DNA of 15,083 bases, taken from an uncultured Mucilaginibacter sp. (GTDB taxonomy: Bacteria; Bacteroidota; Bacteroidia; Sphingobacteriales; Sphingobacteriaceae). The stretch's first letter is position 1; each line of letters starts with the position of its first letter. The notes beneath the pieces were generated by a model. The model saw nothing but the letters and a program-made list of their open reading frames with translations, was not told the origin of the DNA and searched no databases. Made by a program: the position numbers and the translations under genes. The DNA is taken from contig NZ_CAMLHX010000077.1 of assembly GCF_946479965.1 (NCBI RefSeq), positions 1 to 15,083 on the forward strand, written 5' to 3'. Shown here in pieces: positions 6,679 through 14,328 of this stretch.

Positions 6679-6686
6679 TAAAAGTA
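6679..6686 (-). promoter_or_regulatory. -7-like box (TACTTTTA) for the response regulator
   Basis: On the minus strand the bases read TACTTTTA, seven of eight positions of TAnnTTTG, 16 bases before the regulator's start codon. It lies 20 bp downstream of the last phased box, so a protein bound there would cover the -33 region. Confidence 0.35.
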
Positions 6687-6706
6687 TAAGCTTAAAAGAA
6701 GATTAT

Positions 6707-6734
6707 GGTTAACTCAATATTAACAAATTGTTAA
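6707..6734 (-). promoter_or_regulatory. Three phased TTAACA-like boxes upstream of the response regulator
   Basis: On the minus strand TTAACA (6734-6729), TTAATA (6723-6718) and TTAACC (6712-6707) follow each other with an exact 11-bp period, that is 6-base boxes with 5-base spacers. Boxes of TTAACA type with about one helical turn of spacing are the known binding sites of Bacillus subtilis PhoP, an OmpR-family regulator. Here they lie 45 bases ahead of a PhoB/PhoP-like gene and end 20 bp before a -7-like box. That points to a regulator-binding, probably autoregulatory, site, though the surrounding AT-richness tempers this. Confidence 0.5.
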
Positions 6735-6755
6735 ATAGTACTTTATTTTAACATT

Positions 6756-7883
6756 CTATTGAGCCTTGGTAAATGTTCTCTTTAAAAAATCTTCAAGATC
6801 AGTGCCTGTGATGTTTTTTGCGACTATAATACCTTGAGGATCAATTATAAAATTGGATGGAATTGCGTTTACACGATAAAGGGTTGGGGTACTGCCCTCA
6901 AATTCCATTAGATCTGAGGCGTGTTTCCATGTTAATTTATCTGCTGCTATCGCCTTTTTCCAAAGATCTTTATCCTTGTCAAGCGATATACCCAGTATAT
7001 TAAAGCCTTTAGCTTTATACAAATTGTATTGCTTTACCACGTTAGGATTTTCCTGCCTGCACGGCCCGCACCATGATGCCCAAAAATCAAGCATCACATA
7101 TTTACCTTTGTAATCTGATAATTTAACAGGCTTATCATTTATCCCGCTGATAACAAATTCGGGCGCTTTTTGACCAACCGATACAGCCTTTGCAGCAATT
7201 GAGCGGTTGATAAAAGCCTGCACGCCGGGGTTATCCGTAAAATATTGTTTCTCCTTCAGCTTTTCTGCATAAGCTATCAATTGCTGCTCATAACGCATAC
7301 TGTCTAACGAAACCATGGCATAGAATGACGCCAGCGAACTTTCATTCTTATCTTTAAAAGCCATTAAAGCATTGCTGTAATCGGCTACGTTTTTACGATA
7401 AATGGGGATGAATTTATTAGAAAGCTCAGCACTTTCTGCACCTGCCTTCTCTACCTCCGCCTGGTACTGTTCGTCTAATTTAGTGTTCTTATCGCCGTAA
7501 AAGCTGCTGATCTTATTAAACTCCTGTATTTTTTCCGAGTTTTCAGAACCTTTGACAGTGTAGATATGCTTCTCATCCTGCATATCAGTAATAAACTCAA
7601 TTTTGTCTCCGTTAGCGGCTATCAAATCAAAAAAGAAACCACCTATACGTAATTTGTATAGATTGGCGTAGGGCGTAAAATGTTTGAATTGAAATTTACC
7701 CTGCTCGTCTAAACTTGCCGAATCGCTTATTTCAACGCGGGTAGTGCCTGCTTCTAACAGGTAAACCTTCTTTATATCACCTGCATTCTTGATCTCGCCC
7801 GAAAGGGTAAAATCTGCGTTTTGTACACAAGCCGAACAAAAGCTTATAAGGGCTAACAGGCAGATGAGGTGGCGTATCTTCAT
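6756..7883 (-). CDS. TlpA-like thioredoxin-domain lipoprotein with DUF4369-type N-terminus
   Basis: A 375-residue exported thiol-disulfide protein. The N-terminus is a signal peptide with a likely lipobox ending at Cys19 (FCSAC; the -3 position is Cys instead of the usual Leu/Val), so it should be anchored in a membrane facing the periplasm. Residues about 24-115 form a beta-rich DUF4369-like domain (FTLSGEIKNAGDIKKVYLLE). A helical linker follows (about 116-235). The thioredoxin/AhpC-TSA domain (about 236-375) holds the redox motif WCGPC (271-275) and the cis-proline Pro342 in NAIPSNFIID. Such proteins reduce or resolve disulfides of exported proteins, often for cytochrome maturation; the partner is unknown. 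Its ATG overlaps the stop of gatB in ATGA, so it is probably translated by coupling from the same mRNA. Confidence 0.9.
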   Translation of the reverse strand: MKIRHLICLLALISFCSACVQNADFTLSGEIKNAGDIKKVYLLEAGTTRVEISDSASLDEQGKFQFKHFTPYANLYKLRIGGFFFDLIAANGDKIEFITDMQDEKHIYTVKGSENSEKIQEFNKISSFYGDKNTKLDEQYQAEVEKAGAESAELSNKFIPIYRKNVADYSNALMAFKDKNESSLASFYAMVSLDSMRYEQQLIAYAEKLKEKQYFTDNPGVQAFINRSIAAKAVSVGQKAPEFVISGINDKPVKLSDYKGKYVMLDFWASWCGPCRQENPNVVKQYNLYKAKGFNILGISLDKDKDLWKKAIAADKLTWKHASDLMEFEGSTPTLYRVNAIPSNFIIDPQGIIVAKNITGTDLEDFLKRTFTKAQ

Positions 7884-9349
7884 TTAGTTTCTAATTCTTT
7901 TATTAATAGCTGATTTGTTTTTTGCGGGTCGATCTTACCTTTAGAGCGTTTCATTATCTCGCCCATAAACAAACCTAAAACGCCTTTTTTCCCTTTTTGA
8001 TATTCTGTTACCTTATCAGGGAACTTGGCCAGTGCCTCGCGGATGAATTCGCTAACGTCGTCGCTGTCGGCTGTTATCAATAAGTTCAACTCCGTTGCCA
8101 AATGCAGCGCTGTTTTACCCGGCGATGCCAGCATAGCCGGAAACAACTTATGCGAAGCTACTGTATTATTTATTGATCCGGCGTCTATTAATTTAATTAT
8201 CCCGGCTAAATTCTCAGGGCGCAGGTGCAGGTCGCTTATATGTTCACCGGTCTCGTTCAAATGCGATTTAACCGGACCCATCAGCAGGTGTACAGCAGCC
8301 TTATAATTAGCGGTATGTTTTATCAGGTCTTCAAAGTAAAAAGCAAGCTCCTTATCAGCTGTAATTACTGATGCATCGTACTCGCTTAAACCCAACTCGT
8401 CAGTATATTTTTTATGCAGCTGATGTGGCAAAGCCGGCAAGGTCTTGCGGATGCTTTCAACAAATGCATTATCCAAAACTATTGGCATCAGGTCAGGCTC
8501 AGGGAAATAGCGGTAATCATTAGCCATTTCCTTACTGCGCAAAACGGACGTTTCGCCCGTATCAGCATTAAAGTTAAGCGTGTTTTGATCTATGTGGCCG
8601 CCTGCTTCAATAACTCGCACCTGGCGCTCAAACTCGTGTTCAATAGCACGCTGCACGTTACGTATAGAGTTTAAATTCTTTACCTCGCAGCGGTTGCCGT
8701 ATTCAGTAGCGCCCCTCAAACGAACAGATATATTGGCATCGCAACGCATGCTGCCTTCTTCCATGTTGCCGTCGCAAACGTCAAGATAACGCAGCAATTT
8801 GCGCACTTCGGTTAAATATTGCCCGGCTTCTTCGGCACTGCGCATATCAGGGTCTGATACTATCTCTAACAAGGGAACACCTGCACGGTTAAGGTCGATG
8901 AAGGAATCGTCACAAACACTATCGTGCATGCTTTTACCTGCATCTTCTTCCATGTGGATATGGTGAATGGCAATATCTTTTACGGTACCGTCTGATAATT
9001 TTACAGTTACCGCACCGCCCAAACAAATAGGCTGCTGATCTTGCGAGATCTGGTAACCCTTAGGCAGATCGGCATAAAAGTAATTTTTGCGGGCGAAATG
9101 ATTATTAAGGTTGATGGTGCAATTACAGGCCAGGCCCATTTTAACCGCATACTCAACCATGCGCTTGTTAATGCGCGGCAGCGTACCCGGATGCCCCAAT
9201 GAAATGGCACTTACGTGGTGGTTAGGCTCTGCGCCAAAAGCGGCCGAATCAGATGAAAAAGCTTTGCTTTGGGTTGATAGTTGCGCGTGAACCTCTAAAC
9301 CGACAACTAATTCATATTTTTCGCCTATTTCGCCTGTCAAAATCGTCAT
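7880..9349 (-). CDS. gatB: Aspartyl/glutamyl-tRNA amidotransferase subunit B
   Basis: A 489-residue subunit B of the GatCAB complex, which converts Glu-tRNA(Gln) and/or Asp-tRNA(Asn) to the amidated forms in the cytoplasm. Family marks are YELVVGLEVHAQL near the start, the KNYFYADLPKGYQISQ segment, HMEEDAGKSMHD, DLNRAGVPLLEIVSDPD, GSMRCDANISVR and EVKNLNSIRN, and the NDYRYFPEPDL motif. The C-terminal YqeY-like helical domain ends GKIDPQKTNQLLIKELETK and is the tRNA-binding tail. Length fits the family. The ATG at 9349 is preferred; an in-frame TTG at 9379 would add ten residues not expected in GatB. gatA and gatC are not in the window. The last bases overlap the start of the thioredoxin-domain lipoprotein gene by four. 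Confidence 0.97.
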   Translation of the reverse strand: MTILTGEIGEKYELVVGLEVHAQLSTQSKAFSSDSAAFGAEPNHHVSAISLGHPGTLPRINKRMVEYAVKMGLACNCTINLNNHFARKNYFYADLPKGYQISQDQQPICLGGAVTVKLSDGTVKDIAIHHIHMEEDAGKSMHDSVCDDSFIDLNRAGVPLLEIVSDPDMRSAEEAGQYLTEVRKLLRYLDVCDGNMEEGSMRCDANISVRLRGATEYGNRCEVKNLNSIRNVQRAIEHEFERQVRVIEAGGHIDQNTLNFNADTGETSVLRSKEMANDYRYFPEPDLMPIVLDNAFVESIRKTLPALPHQLHKKYTDELGLSEYDASVITADKELAFYFEDLIKHTANYKAAVHLLMGPVKSHLNETGEHISDLHLRPENLAGIIKLIDAGSINNTVASHKLFPAMLASPGKTALHLATELNLLITADSDDVSEFIREALAKFPDKVTEYQKGKKGVLGLFMGEIMKRSKGKIDPQKTNQLLIKELETK

Positions 9350-9425
9350 AAAATAAAATATTGACAATGTTATTGCCAATAGTGGTCAAATATATAAATT
9401 TTAGATATAAAGCCCTTCTAAATCT

Positions 9426-9437
9426 CCCCTATAGGGG
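9426..9437. repeat. Palindrome CCCCTATAGGGG
   Basis: A perfect 12-bp palindrome in the context AATCT-CCCCTATAGGGG-GACTTTT, in the gap between the divergently placed ends of gatB (5' side) and alaS (3' side). I recall similar CCCCTA/TAGGGG intergenic elements from related genomes, but dispersal could not be tested here. Confidence 0.5.
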
Positions 9438-9460
9438 GACTTTTAACAGGTTACATGCTT

Positions 9461-9543
9461 TTGTCATTGCGAGGTACGAAGCAATCGCGGACTTTGCACG
9501 GCGGCTTTTCTCCGTGCGATTGCTTCGTACCTCGCAATGACAA
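9461..9543. repeat. Perfect 28-bp inverted repeat, long hairpin downstream of alaS
   Basis: Arms 9461-9488 and 9516-9543 are exact reverse complements over 28 bases (left arm begins TTGTCATTGCGAGGTACGAA). The 27-base interval holds a second, inner pair, GCACGG (9496-9501) with CCGTGC (9512-9517). The element lies 12 bases after the alaS stop on the minus strand and could act as its terminator-like hairpin or mRNA 3' end, although no long T-tract follows directly. The TCATTGCGAGG start resembles a common family of dispersed bacterial intergenic palindromes. Confidence 0.88.
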
Positions 9544-9554
9544 TTCGTTTAGTT

Positions 9555-12194
9555 TTAGTTTATGATCCCTCTCGCCTTTTCCAACACCTTATCTAATCCA
9601 CCAACATCTTTACCGCCCGCGGTTGCAAAAAACGCCTGACCGCCGCCGCCGCCCTGGATCTCCTTGGCCAGTTCGCGTACTATTTTGCCTGCATCTAATC
9701 CTTTTTCTTTTACCAGATTCTCGGCTATCATTACCGTAATGCCGGGTTTGCCGTCATTTGCAGCAACCAGCACCAGGAACAGGTCAGACACAATATCTTT
9801 TAGCTGGTAAGCCAGGTTTTTAACCGCGTCGGCATTTGGTAGGTCAACCTTTTGGGCGATGAAATTAATGCCATTTATGTTCTCTGCTTTCTTAGCCAGT
9901 TCATCTTTTAAACCGGACGACTTTTCAAGAATACTTTTCTCTATTTCTTTTTTAAGGCGATTGTTCTCGTCTATTAAACCCTCAACACTTTTGCTGATGT
10001 CTTTCGGATTCTTAAGCAGTTCTTTCAGATCATTCAACAGCTTGCTTTGCGCAATGATATATTGCTCAGCAGCTATACCTGTAATAGCTTCGATACGACG
10101 CACCCCTGCAGCTACAGCGCTTTCTGAAATGATCTTGAAATAACCTATTGCACCTGTTGCAGGCACGTGCGTACCGCCGCAAAGCTCCTTGCTAAAGGTT
10201 TCATCAAAGGTAATTACACGCACATAATCGCCATACTTTTCGCCGAACAGGGCAGTAACACCGCTGCTGATGGCGATATCATAAGGTACGTTGCGCTCTT
10301 CTTTTAGGGCGATGTTGGCGCGGATCTTCTCGTTTACTATCGCTTCTATTTGCGCCAGTTCTTCATCAGTAACTTTGGCGAAGTGCGAAAAGTCGAAACG
10401 CAGGTATTCTGCATTAACCAATGATCCTTTTTGGTTTACGTGCGTGCCCAAAACGTTTTTCATGGCGGCATGCAGCAGGTGCGTAGCGCTATGATTATTC
10501 ATAATGCTGGTACGCATGTTTTTTTCAACAATGGCGGTTAAGGCATCGTCAATATCATCCGGCAATTTATCCACATAGTGAACAATCAGGCCGTTCTCTT
10601 TTTTAGTATCGGTAACATAAACCACTTCACCATCCGGGAAAACAAGCTCACCCTTATCTCCTACCTGCCCGCCGCTTTCGGCGTAGAAAGGTGTTTTATC
10701 CAAAACTATCTGAAATTGATCTTTACCCTTAGCCGTTACCTTGCGGTATTTAACTATATGGGCAATGGTTTCAGTTTCATCATAACCGGTAAACTCAACG
10801 GCGTCATCTTCTTTTAACACCACCCAATCGCCGGTATCAACAGCTGATGCAGCGCGGGAGCGGGCTTTTTGTTGTTGAAGGGCATTATTGAACCCTTCTA
10901 TATCAACAGTTAAGCCTTTTTCACGAGCCATTAGCTCTGTAAGGTCAAGAGGAAAGCCGTAAGTATCTGAAAGCTCAAAAGCTAACGCTCCTGACAAACT
11001 AGTGTTGCCAGCGGATGTTATCTCATCAAAACGTTTGATACCATTTTCTAAAGTCCTCAAAAAACTTGACTCCTCCTCCAATACCACCTTTTGCACAAAA
11101 TCTTTCTGACTATACAACTCATCAAATACCCCCTTAAACTGGTCAGCCAACAAAGGCACTAACTGATTAATGAATGGCTCTTTAAAACCCAAGTTCTGAT
11201 AAGAATACCTAACTGCCCTACGTAAAATACGGCGAATCACATAACCCGCTTTATTGTTAGATGGCAACTGCCCGTCAGCAATGGCAAAGCTTACGGCACG
11301 GATATGGTCGGAAAGCACGCGCATGGCTACTGCTGTACCCCAATCGGCTTCGCCGGGTTGTGCGGCGGCATTATATTTTATCCCTGATTTTGCAGCTATA
11401 AACTCTATTATCGGCGTAAAAACATCCGTATCATAGTTAGATGATTTGCCTTGCAGCACACGCACCAAACGCTCAAAGCCCATACCTGTATCCACATGTT
11501 GGGCCGGCAGTTCCTGCAACGAACCGTCTTTTAAACGGTTAAACTGCATAAACACATTGTTCCAGATCTCAATTACCTGCGGATCATCAGCGTTAACCAA
11601 TGTAGCGCCATCAACCGCAACTCTTTCGGCATCAGTACGATTATCGTAATGGATCTCAGAACACGGTCCACAAGGACCGGTTTCGCCCATTTCCCAAAAA
11701 TTGTCTTTTTTGTTACCTAACAAAATGTGGCTTTCGGGCACGCCTTGCTGCTTCCAAAAATCAAACGCTTCCTGGTCTTTAGGCAGGTTTTGCTTTTCGT
11801 CACCTTCAAAAATAGTAACATACAGGCGGTCCTTATTTATCCCATAAACTTTGGTCAGCAGTTCCCAGCTCCACTCAATAGCTTCTTTTTTAAAGTAGTC
11901 GCCAAAGCTCCAGTTGCCCAGCATCTCAAACATGGTATGGTGGTAAGTATCAATACCTACTTCCTCCAAATCGTTGTGTTTGCCAGATACGCGCAAGCAA
12001 CGCTGCGTATCTGCCACGCGTGGCGATTTAGCAGGCGCTTCGCCTAAAAATATATCCTTAAACTGGTTCATACCGGCGTTGGTGAACATCAGTGTCGGGT
12101 CGTTTTTAACAACTATGGGTGCAGAGGGAACAATGCTGTGCCCTTTAGAAGCAAAAAAATCAATAAAAGCCTGGCGTATCTCGTTAGCGGTCAT
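9555..12194 (-). CDS. alaS: Alanyl-tRNA synthetase
   Basis: An 879-residue class II synthetase, full length for the family, that charges tRNA(Ala) with alanine and edits mis-charged Ser/Gly. Class II motifs in the catalytic domain include NDPTLMFTNAGMNQFKD (31-47), the TYHHTMFEMLGNWSFGDYF stretch (83-101) and DTGMGFERL (235-243). The editing domain has the zinc-binding HSATH (His568, His572) and CGGTH (Cys672, His676), plus GEKYGDYVRV (651-660). The C-terminal part has a coiled-coil-like segment (about 715-790) and the glycine-rich C-Ala domain with GGGGGQAFFATAGGK. All key residues are present, so the enzyme should be functional. The ATG at 12194 matches the family start (MTANEIRQAFIDFF). 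The upstream 100 bases are shared with the divergent oxidoreductase gene. Confidence 0.98.
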   Translation of the reverse strand: MTANEIRQAFIDFFASKGHSIVPSAPIVVKNDPTLMFTNAGMNQFKDIFLGEAPAKSPRVADTQRCLRVSGKHNDLEEVGIDTYHHTMFEMLGNWSFGDYFKKEAIEWSWELLTKVYGINKDRLYVTIFEGDEKQNLPKDQEAFDFWKQQGVPESHILLGNKKDNFWEMGETGPCGPCSEIHYDNRTDAERVAVDGATLVNADDPQVIEIWNNVFMQFNRLKDGSLQELPAQHVDTGMGFERLVRVLQGKSSNYDTDVFTPIIEFIAAKSGIKYNAAAQPGEADWGTAVAMRVLSDHIRAVSFAIADGQLPSNNKAGYVIRRILRRAVRYSYQNLGFKEPFINQLVPLLADQFKGVFDELYSQKDFVQKVVLEEESSFLRTLENGIKRFDEITSAGNTSLSGALAFELSDTYGFPLDLTELMAREKGLTVDIEGFNNALQQQKARSRAASAVDTGDWVVLKEDDAVEFTGYDETETIAHIVKYRKVTAKGKDQFQIVLDKTPFYAESGGQVGDKGELVFPDGEVVYVTDTKKENGLIVHYVDKLPDDIDDALTAIVEKNMRTSIMNNHSATHLLHAAMKNVLGTHVNQKGSLVNAEYLRFDFSHFAKVTDEELAQIEAIVNEKIRANIALKEERNVPYDIAISSGVTALFGEKYGDYVRVITFDETFSKELCGGTHVPATGAIGYFKIISESAVAAGVRRIEAITGIAAEQYIIAQSKLLNDLKELLKNPKDISKSVEGLIDENNRLKKEIEKSILEKSSGLKDELAKKAENINGINFIAQKVDLPNADAVKNLAYQLKDIVSDLFLVLVAANDGKPGITVMIAENLVKEKGLDAGKIVRELAKEIQGGGGGQAFFATAGGKDVGGLDKVLEKARGIIN

Positions 12195-12213
12195 TACAAA
12201 AAAATCTATTTAA

Positions 12214-12230
12214 TATAGTGTACTACTATA
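12214..12230. promoter_or_regulatory. Small inverted repeat in the alaS/oxidoreductase divergent region
   Basis: TATAGT (12214-12219) and ACTATA (12225-12230) form a 6-bp inverted repeat with a 5-base centre, 20 bases upstream of alaS and 65 bases upstream of the oxidoreductase start. The size suits an operator, but AT-rich chance pairing is quite possible. No full TAnnTTTG promoter box is seen in this gap. Confidence 0.25.
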
Positions 12231-12294
12231 CTTTGAGTGCAAAAGTGTGAAAAATTGCGAACTTCTGTGTACTTTTTATGCGGATATTTACCCT

Positions 12295-13275
12295 ATGCAA
12301 TCCATCATTATAAGCCAACCAGGCGGACCGGAAGTTTTACAAGTTGAATACCGCCCAATCCCCACTTACGGCGAGTATGAAGTGCTGGTTAAAGTTGCGG
12401 CTGCAGGTATTAACCGCCCGGATATTTTTCAGCGCAAAGGCAACTACCCGCCACCGGTGGGTGCGCCTGTAGACATCCCGGGGCTGGAACTTGCAGGCAC
12501 AATAACCGCCGTTGGCAGCAAAGTAACCCGCTGGCAAATTGGCGATAAAGTTTGCGCCCTTGTTGTTGGCGGTGGATATGCGGAATATTGCAATGTGCCC
12601 GAAGGGCAATGCCTGCCGGTCCCTGAAAATTTGAGTTTAACAGAAGCTACCTCACTGCCGGAAACTTTCTTTACCGTTTATAGCAATGTGTTTAATGATA
12701 ACTTTTTAAAGGCAGGTGATAGCATTCTGGTGCACGGTGGCTCCGGCGGAATAGGCAGTACGGCTATACAAATGGCAAAAGCTTTGGGCATTACCGTTTA
12801 TGCAACAGCAGGCTCGGAAGAAAAATGTGCGTTTTGTGAAAGCTTGGGTGCAGATAGCGCCATCAATTATAAAGCAGAAGATTTTGTTGAGGTTATTAAA
12901 GAGGTAACAGCTGGCAAAGGAGTTAATTTAATATTGGACAGCATAGGTGGCGATTACACGCCGCTTAATTTACAAGCCTTGGCCGAGGATGGAAAGCTGG
13001 TTATGATCAACGCGGTTAAAGGAAAAAACGCCGAGGTTGATCTTTCGCTGGTGATGCGGAAGCGGCTGGTTATAACAGGTTCATTGCTTAGGCCAAGGGA
13101 CATTGCCTTTAAGACAGCTATTGCCCGCGGACTGGAAGAAAGGATCTGGCCGCTTTTGGCATCAGGTAAAATAAAGCCTGTTATTTATAAAACCTTCTCC
13201 GCCGCACAAGCCGCCGAAGCGCATCAACTAATGGAAACGGGTGGGCACATGGGCAAGATTGTGCTGACGTTTTGA
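12295..13275 (+). CDS. NAD(P)H-quinone oxidoreductase, PIG3/zeta-crystallin type
   Basis: A 326-residue zinc-free medium-chain dehydrogenase/reductase. The N-terminal GroES-like domain contains AAAGINRPDIFQRKGNYPPP (35-54) and PGLELAGTITAVG (62-74), both typical of the PIG3 (TP53I3) branch. The Rossmann domain has the nucleotide loop VHGGSGGIGSTAIQ (146-159), whose form suggests NADPH. No structural or catalytic zinc cysteine cluster is seen. It probably reduces quinones or other alpha,beta-unsaturated carbonyls in the cytosol. The ATG at 12295 gives the family start MQSIIISQPGGPEVL; an in-frame GTG at 12247 would add 16 unrelated residues. It is divergent from alaS, and its stop codon lies in a small hairpin shared with the convergent membrane protein gene. 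Confidence 0.93.
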   Translation: MQSIIISQPGGPEVLQVEYRPIPTYGEYEVLVKVAAAGINRPDIFQRKGNYPPPVGAPVDIPGLELAGTITAVGSKVTRWQIGDKVCALVVGGGYAEYCNVPEGQCLPVPENLSLTEATSLPETFFTVYSNVFNDNFLKAGDSILVHGGSGGIGSTAIQMAKALGITVYATAGSEEKCAFCESLGADSAINYKAEDFVEVIKEVTAGKGVNLILDSIGGDYTPLNLQALAEDGKLVMINAVKGKNAEVDLSLVMRKRLVITGSLLRPRDIAFKTAIARGLEERIWPLLASGKIKPVIYKTFSAAQAAEAHQLMETGGHMGKIVLTF

Positions 13276-13289
13276 AGCATAAAGCTTCA
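13273..13289. terminator. Short hairpin between convergent genes
   Basis: TGAAGC (13273-13278) and GCTTCA (13284-13289) pair over 6 bp with a 5-base loop. It overlaps the stop codon of the oxidoreductase and lies 5 bases past the stop of the convergent membrane protein. The following bases are only moderately T-rich, so it is at best a weak terminator. Confidence 0.4.
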
Positions 13290-13294
13290 TTCAA

Positions 13295-13912
13295 TTAATT
13301 ACCTGTGCGATGGCCCTTCAACAATGCAGCATACACTAACGAAAGCGGAAGCAACAACAGCGCGGTTAGCAAGGCCATAGATTTTGACAGCGATAAATTA
13401 TGCAGATCAGGTATATTTAAAATGTACCCCGTTATAGCCAAAAACGCAACGAGCGCTACAAGAAAAAAGAAAAGCTGCGCCAGTACACCAAACATTTTCG
13501 GTGCCTGCGCAGTAACTAAAGCAAAGCCGGTTGAGAGCAACACAAGGCATGATGCTGATGTAACTGCCATACGCCCGGGTGTTGAGATAGCTGTACTTTC
13601 TTCCACCAAAAACTCGTCTATCCTTAAATTAACCTTAAAAATATACTCGAAAAGCGTGAGTGCCGATAAAATCAAAACTATCAGGTTAAGCGGAATAATG
13701 ATATTAAAATGCTTCTGAACATCATCAACACAAAAAAGCGCAACAACACCACATAATACAATACAGATAGCTGTGTTCATTTTCATGCTGGGTAATCCCG
13801 GCAGCGCGGTTTTAAGTATTTCCACATCCATCACCCAACCAATAATTGTTGCTATTGACACAAAAATTATTATCCCTGATGCGATCTTTATTAATCCGTC
13901 TTTATTGCGCAT
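13295..13912 (-). CDS. Six-helix membrane protein resembling a histidine-kinase sensor module
   Basis: A 205-residue protein with about six membrane segments (8-28, 46-62, 70-90, 119-135, 141-163, 178-198) and a short charged tail KGHRTGN. A pattern of P-x-M-x-x-N/T-S/T-A-x-C-x-x-L-x-x-G occurs at PSMKMNTAICIVLCG (41-55) and in similar form at GRMAVTSASCLVLLSTG (113-129), with a looser third copy at SKSMALLTALLLLPLSL (176-192). This three-fold two-helix repeat is what I know from membrane sensor domains of PAS/histidine kinases (segments like RMSPLTALxFLLLG). Here the protein stops right after the last helix and no PAS, HisKA or other output domain follows; only 19 bases separate it from the convergent oxidoreductase. 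It may be a stand-alone sensor or a kinase cut down by deletion. The function is unknown. Confidence 0.75.
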   Translation of the reverse strand: MRNKDGLIKIASGIIIFVSIATIIGWVMDVEILKTALPGLPSMKMNTAICIVLCGVVALFCVDDVQKHFNIIIPLNLIVLILSALTLFEYIFKVNLRIDEFLVEESTAISTPGRMAVTSASCLVLLSTGFALVTAQAPKMFGVLAQLFFFLVALVAFLAITGYILNIPDLHNLSLSKSMALLTALLLLPLSLVYAALLKGHRTGN

Positions 13913-14251
13913 GATTTAAGCTACTGTGTTAAAAATGAGAATTTAAATATTAAAAAAATCCCACAAAGAAATTAATTTGGCCAACCCACCGACAGCAAAT
14001 AAATTGAGCCGACAAGCATAATAACCTCATTTAATTCTCCGAAAAGCTATTATTCTATAGGTTAAAAAAAACACGCCGACCCGTTTTTTGGTGCCTCGAT
14101 CTACAAAATCGGGAGATTTGAACGGTGCATCAGCAATAATTGGTTAATATTCTTCAATAATACAATGTATAAGTTATATTCAATGACAAATTTTAATTTA
14201 TTATTCCCAAAAAAATCTCTAAAAACCTATTTTAAATCTTGTTAAAAACCT

Positions 14252-14259
14252 TAACTTTG
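14252..14259 (+). promoter_or_regulatory. -7 promoter box (TAACTTTG) for atpD
   Basis: TAACTTTG matches TAnnTTTG exactly and lies 72 bases before the atpD start, so the leader would be about 65 bases. The region where a -33 box is expected (about 14228-14234) is T-rich without a perfect TTTG. Confidence 0.6.
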
Positions 14260-14284
14260 CGCCCTGAAATAGCGGGTACTTAAA

Positions 14285-14323
14285 TGGTATCCTATTTTAA
14301 AAAGAGTTATTTAAAAAATACCA
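14285..14323 (+). other. AT-rich hairpin in the atpD leader
   Basis: An outer stem TGGTAT (14285-14290) with ATACCA (14318-14323) and an inner stem TTTTAAA (14295-14301) with TTTAAAA (14310-14316) can form in the RNA just 8 bases ahead of the start codon. It could influence ribosome access, but the pairing is mostly A-U and may be weak. Confidence 0.35.
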
Positions 14324-14328
14324 GGTAA

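Noticed and set aside
9350..9379. TTG start for gatB adding ten residues
   Set aside because: The extension is AT-rich and hydrophobic, unlike GatB N-termini; ATG 9349 gives the expected start.
10578..10817. Plus-strand open frames inside alaS (also near 9859, 11254, 11446 and 11727)
   Set aside because: All are opposite an intact, highly conserved alaS frame and show no recognisable domains.
12247..12294. GTG start for the quinone oxidoreductase adding 16 residues
   Set aside because: Family proteins begin at the MQSIII-like strand, and the extension falls in the divergent promoter gap.
14090..14130. Possible structured RNA around CTCGAT/ATCGGG in the long intergenic region
   Set aside because: Only 4-5 bp of pairing could be found by eye and no known riboswitch core was recognised.
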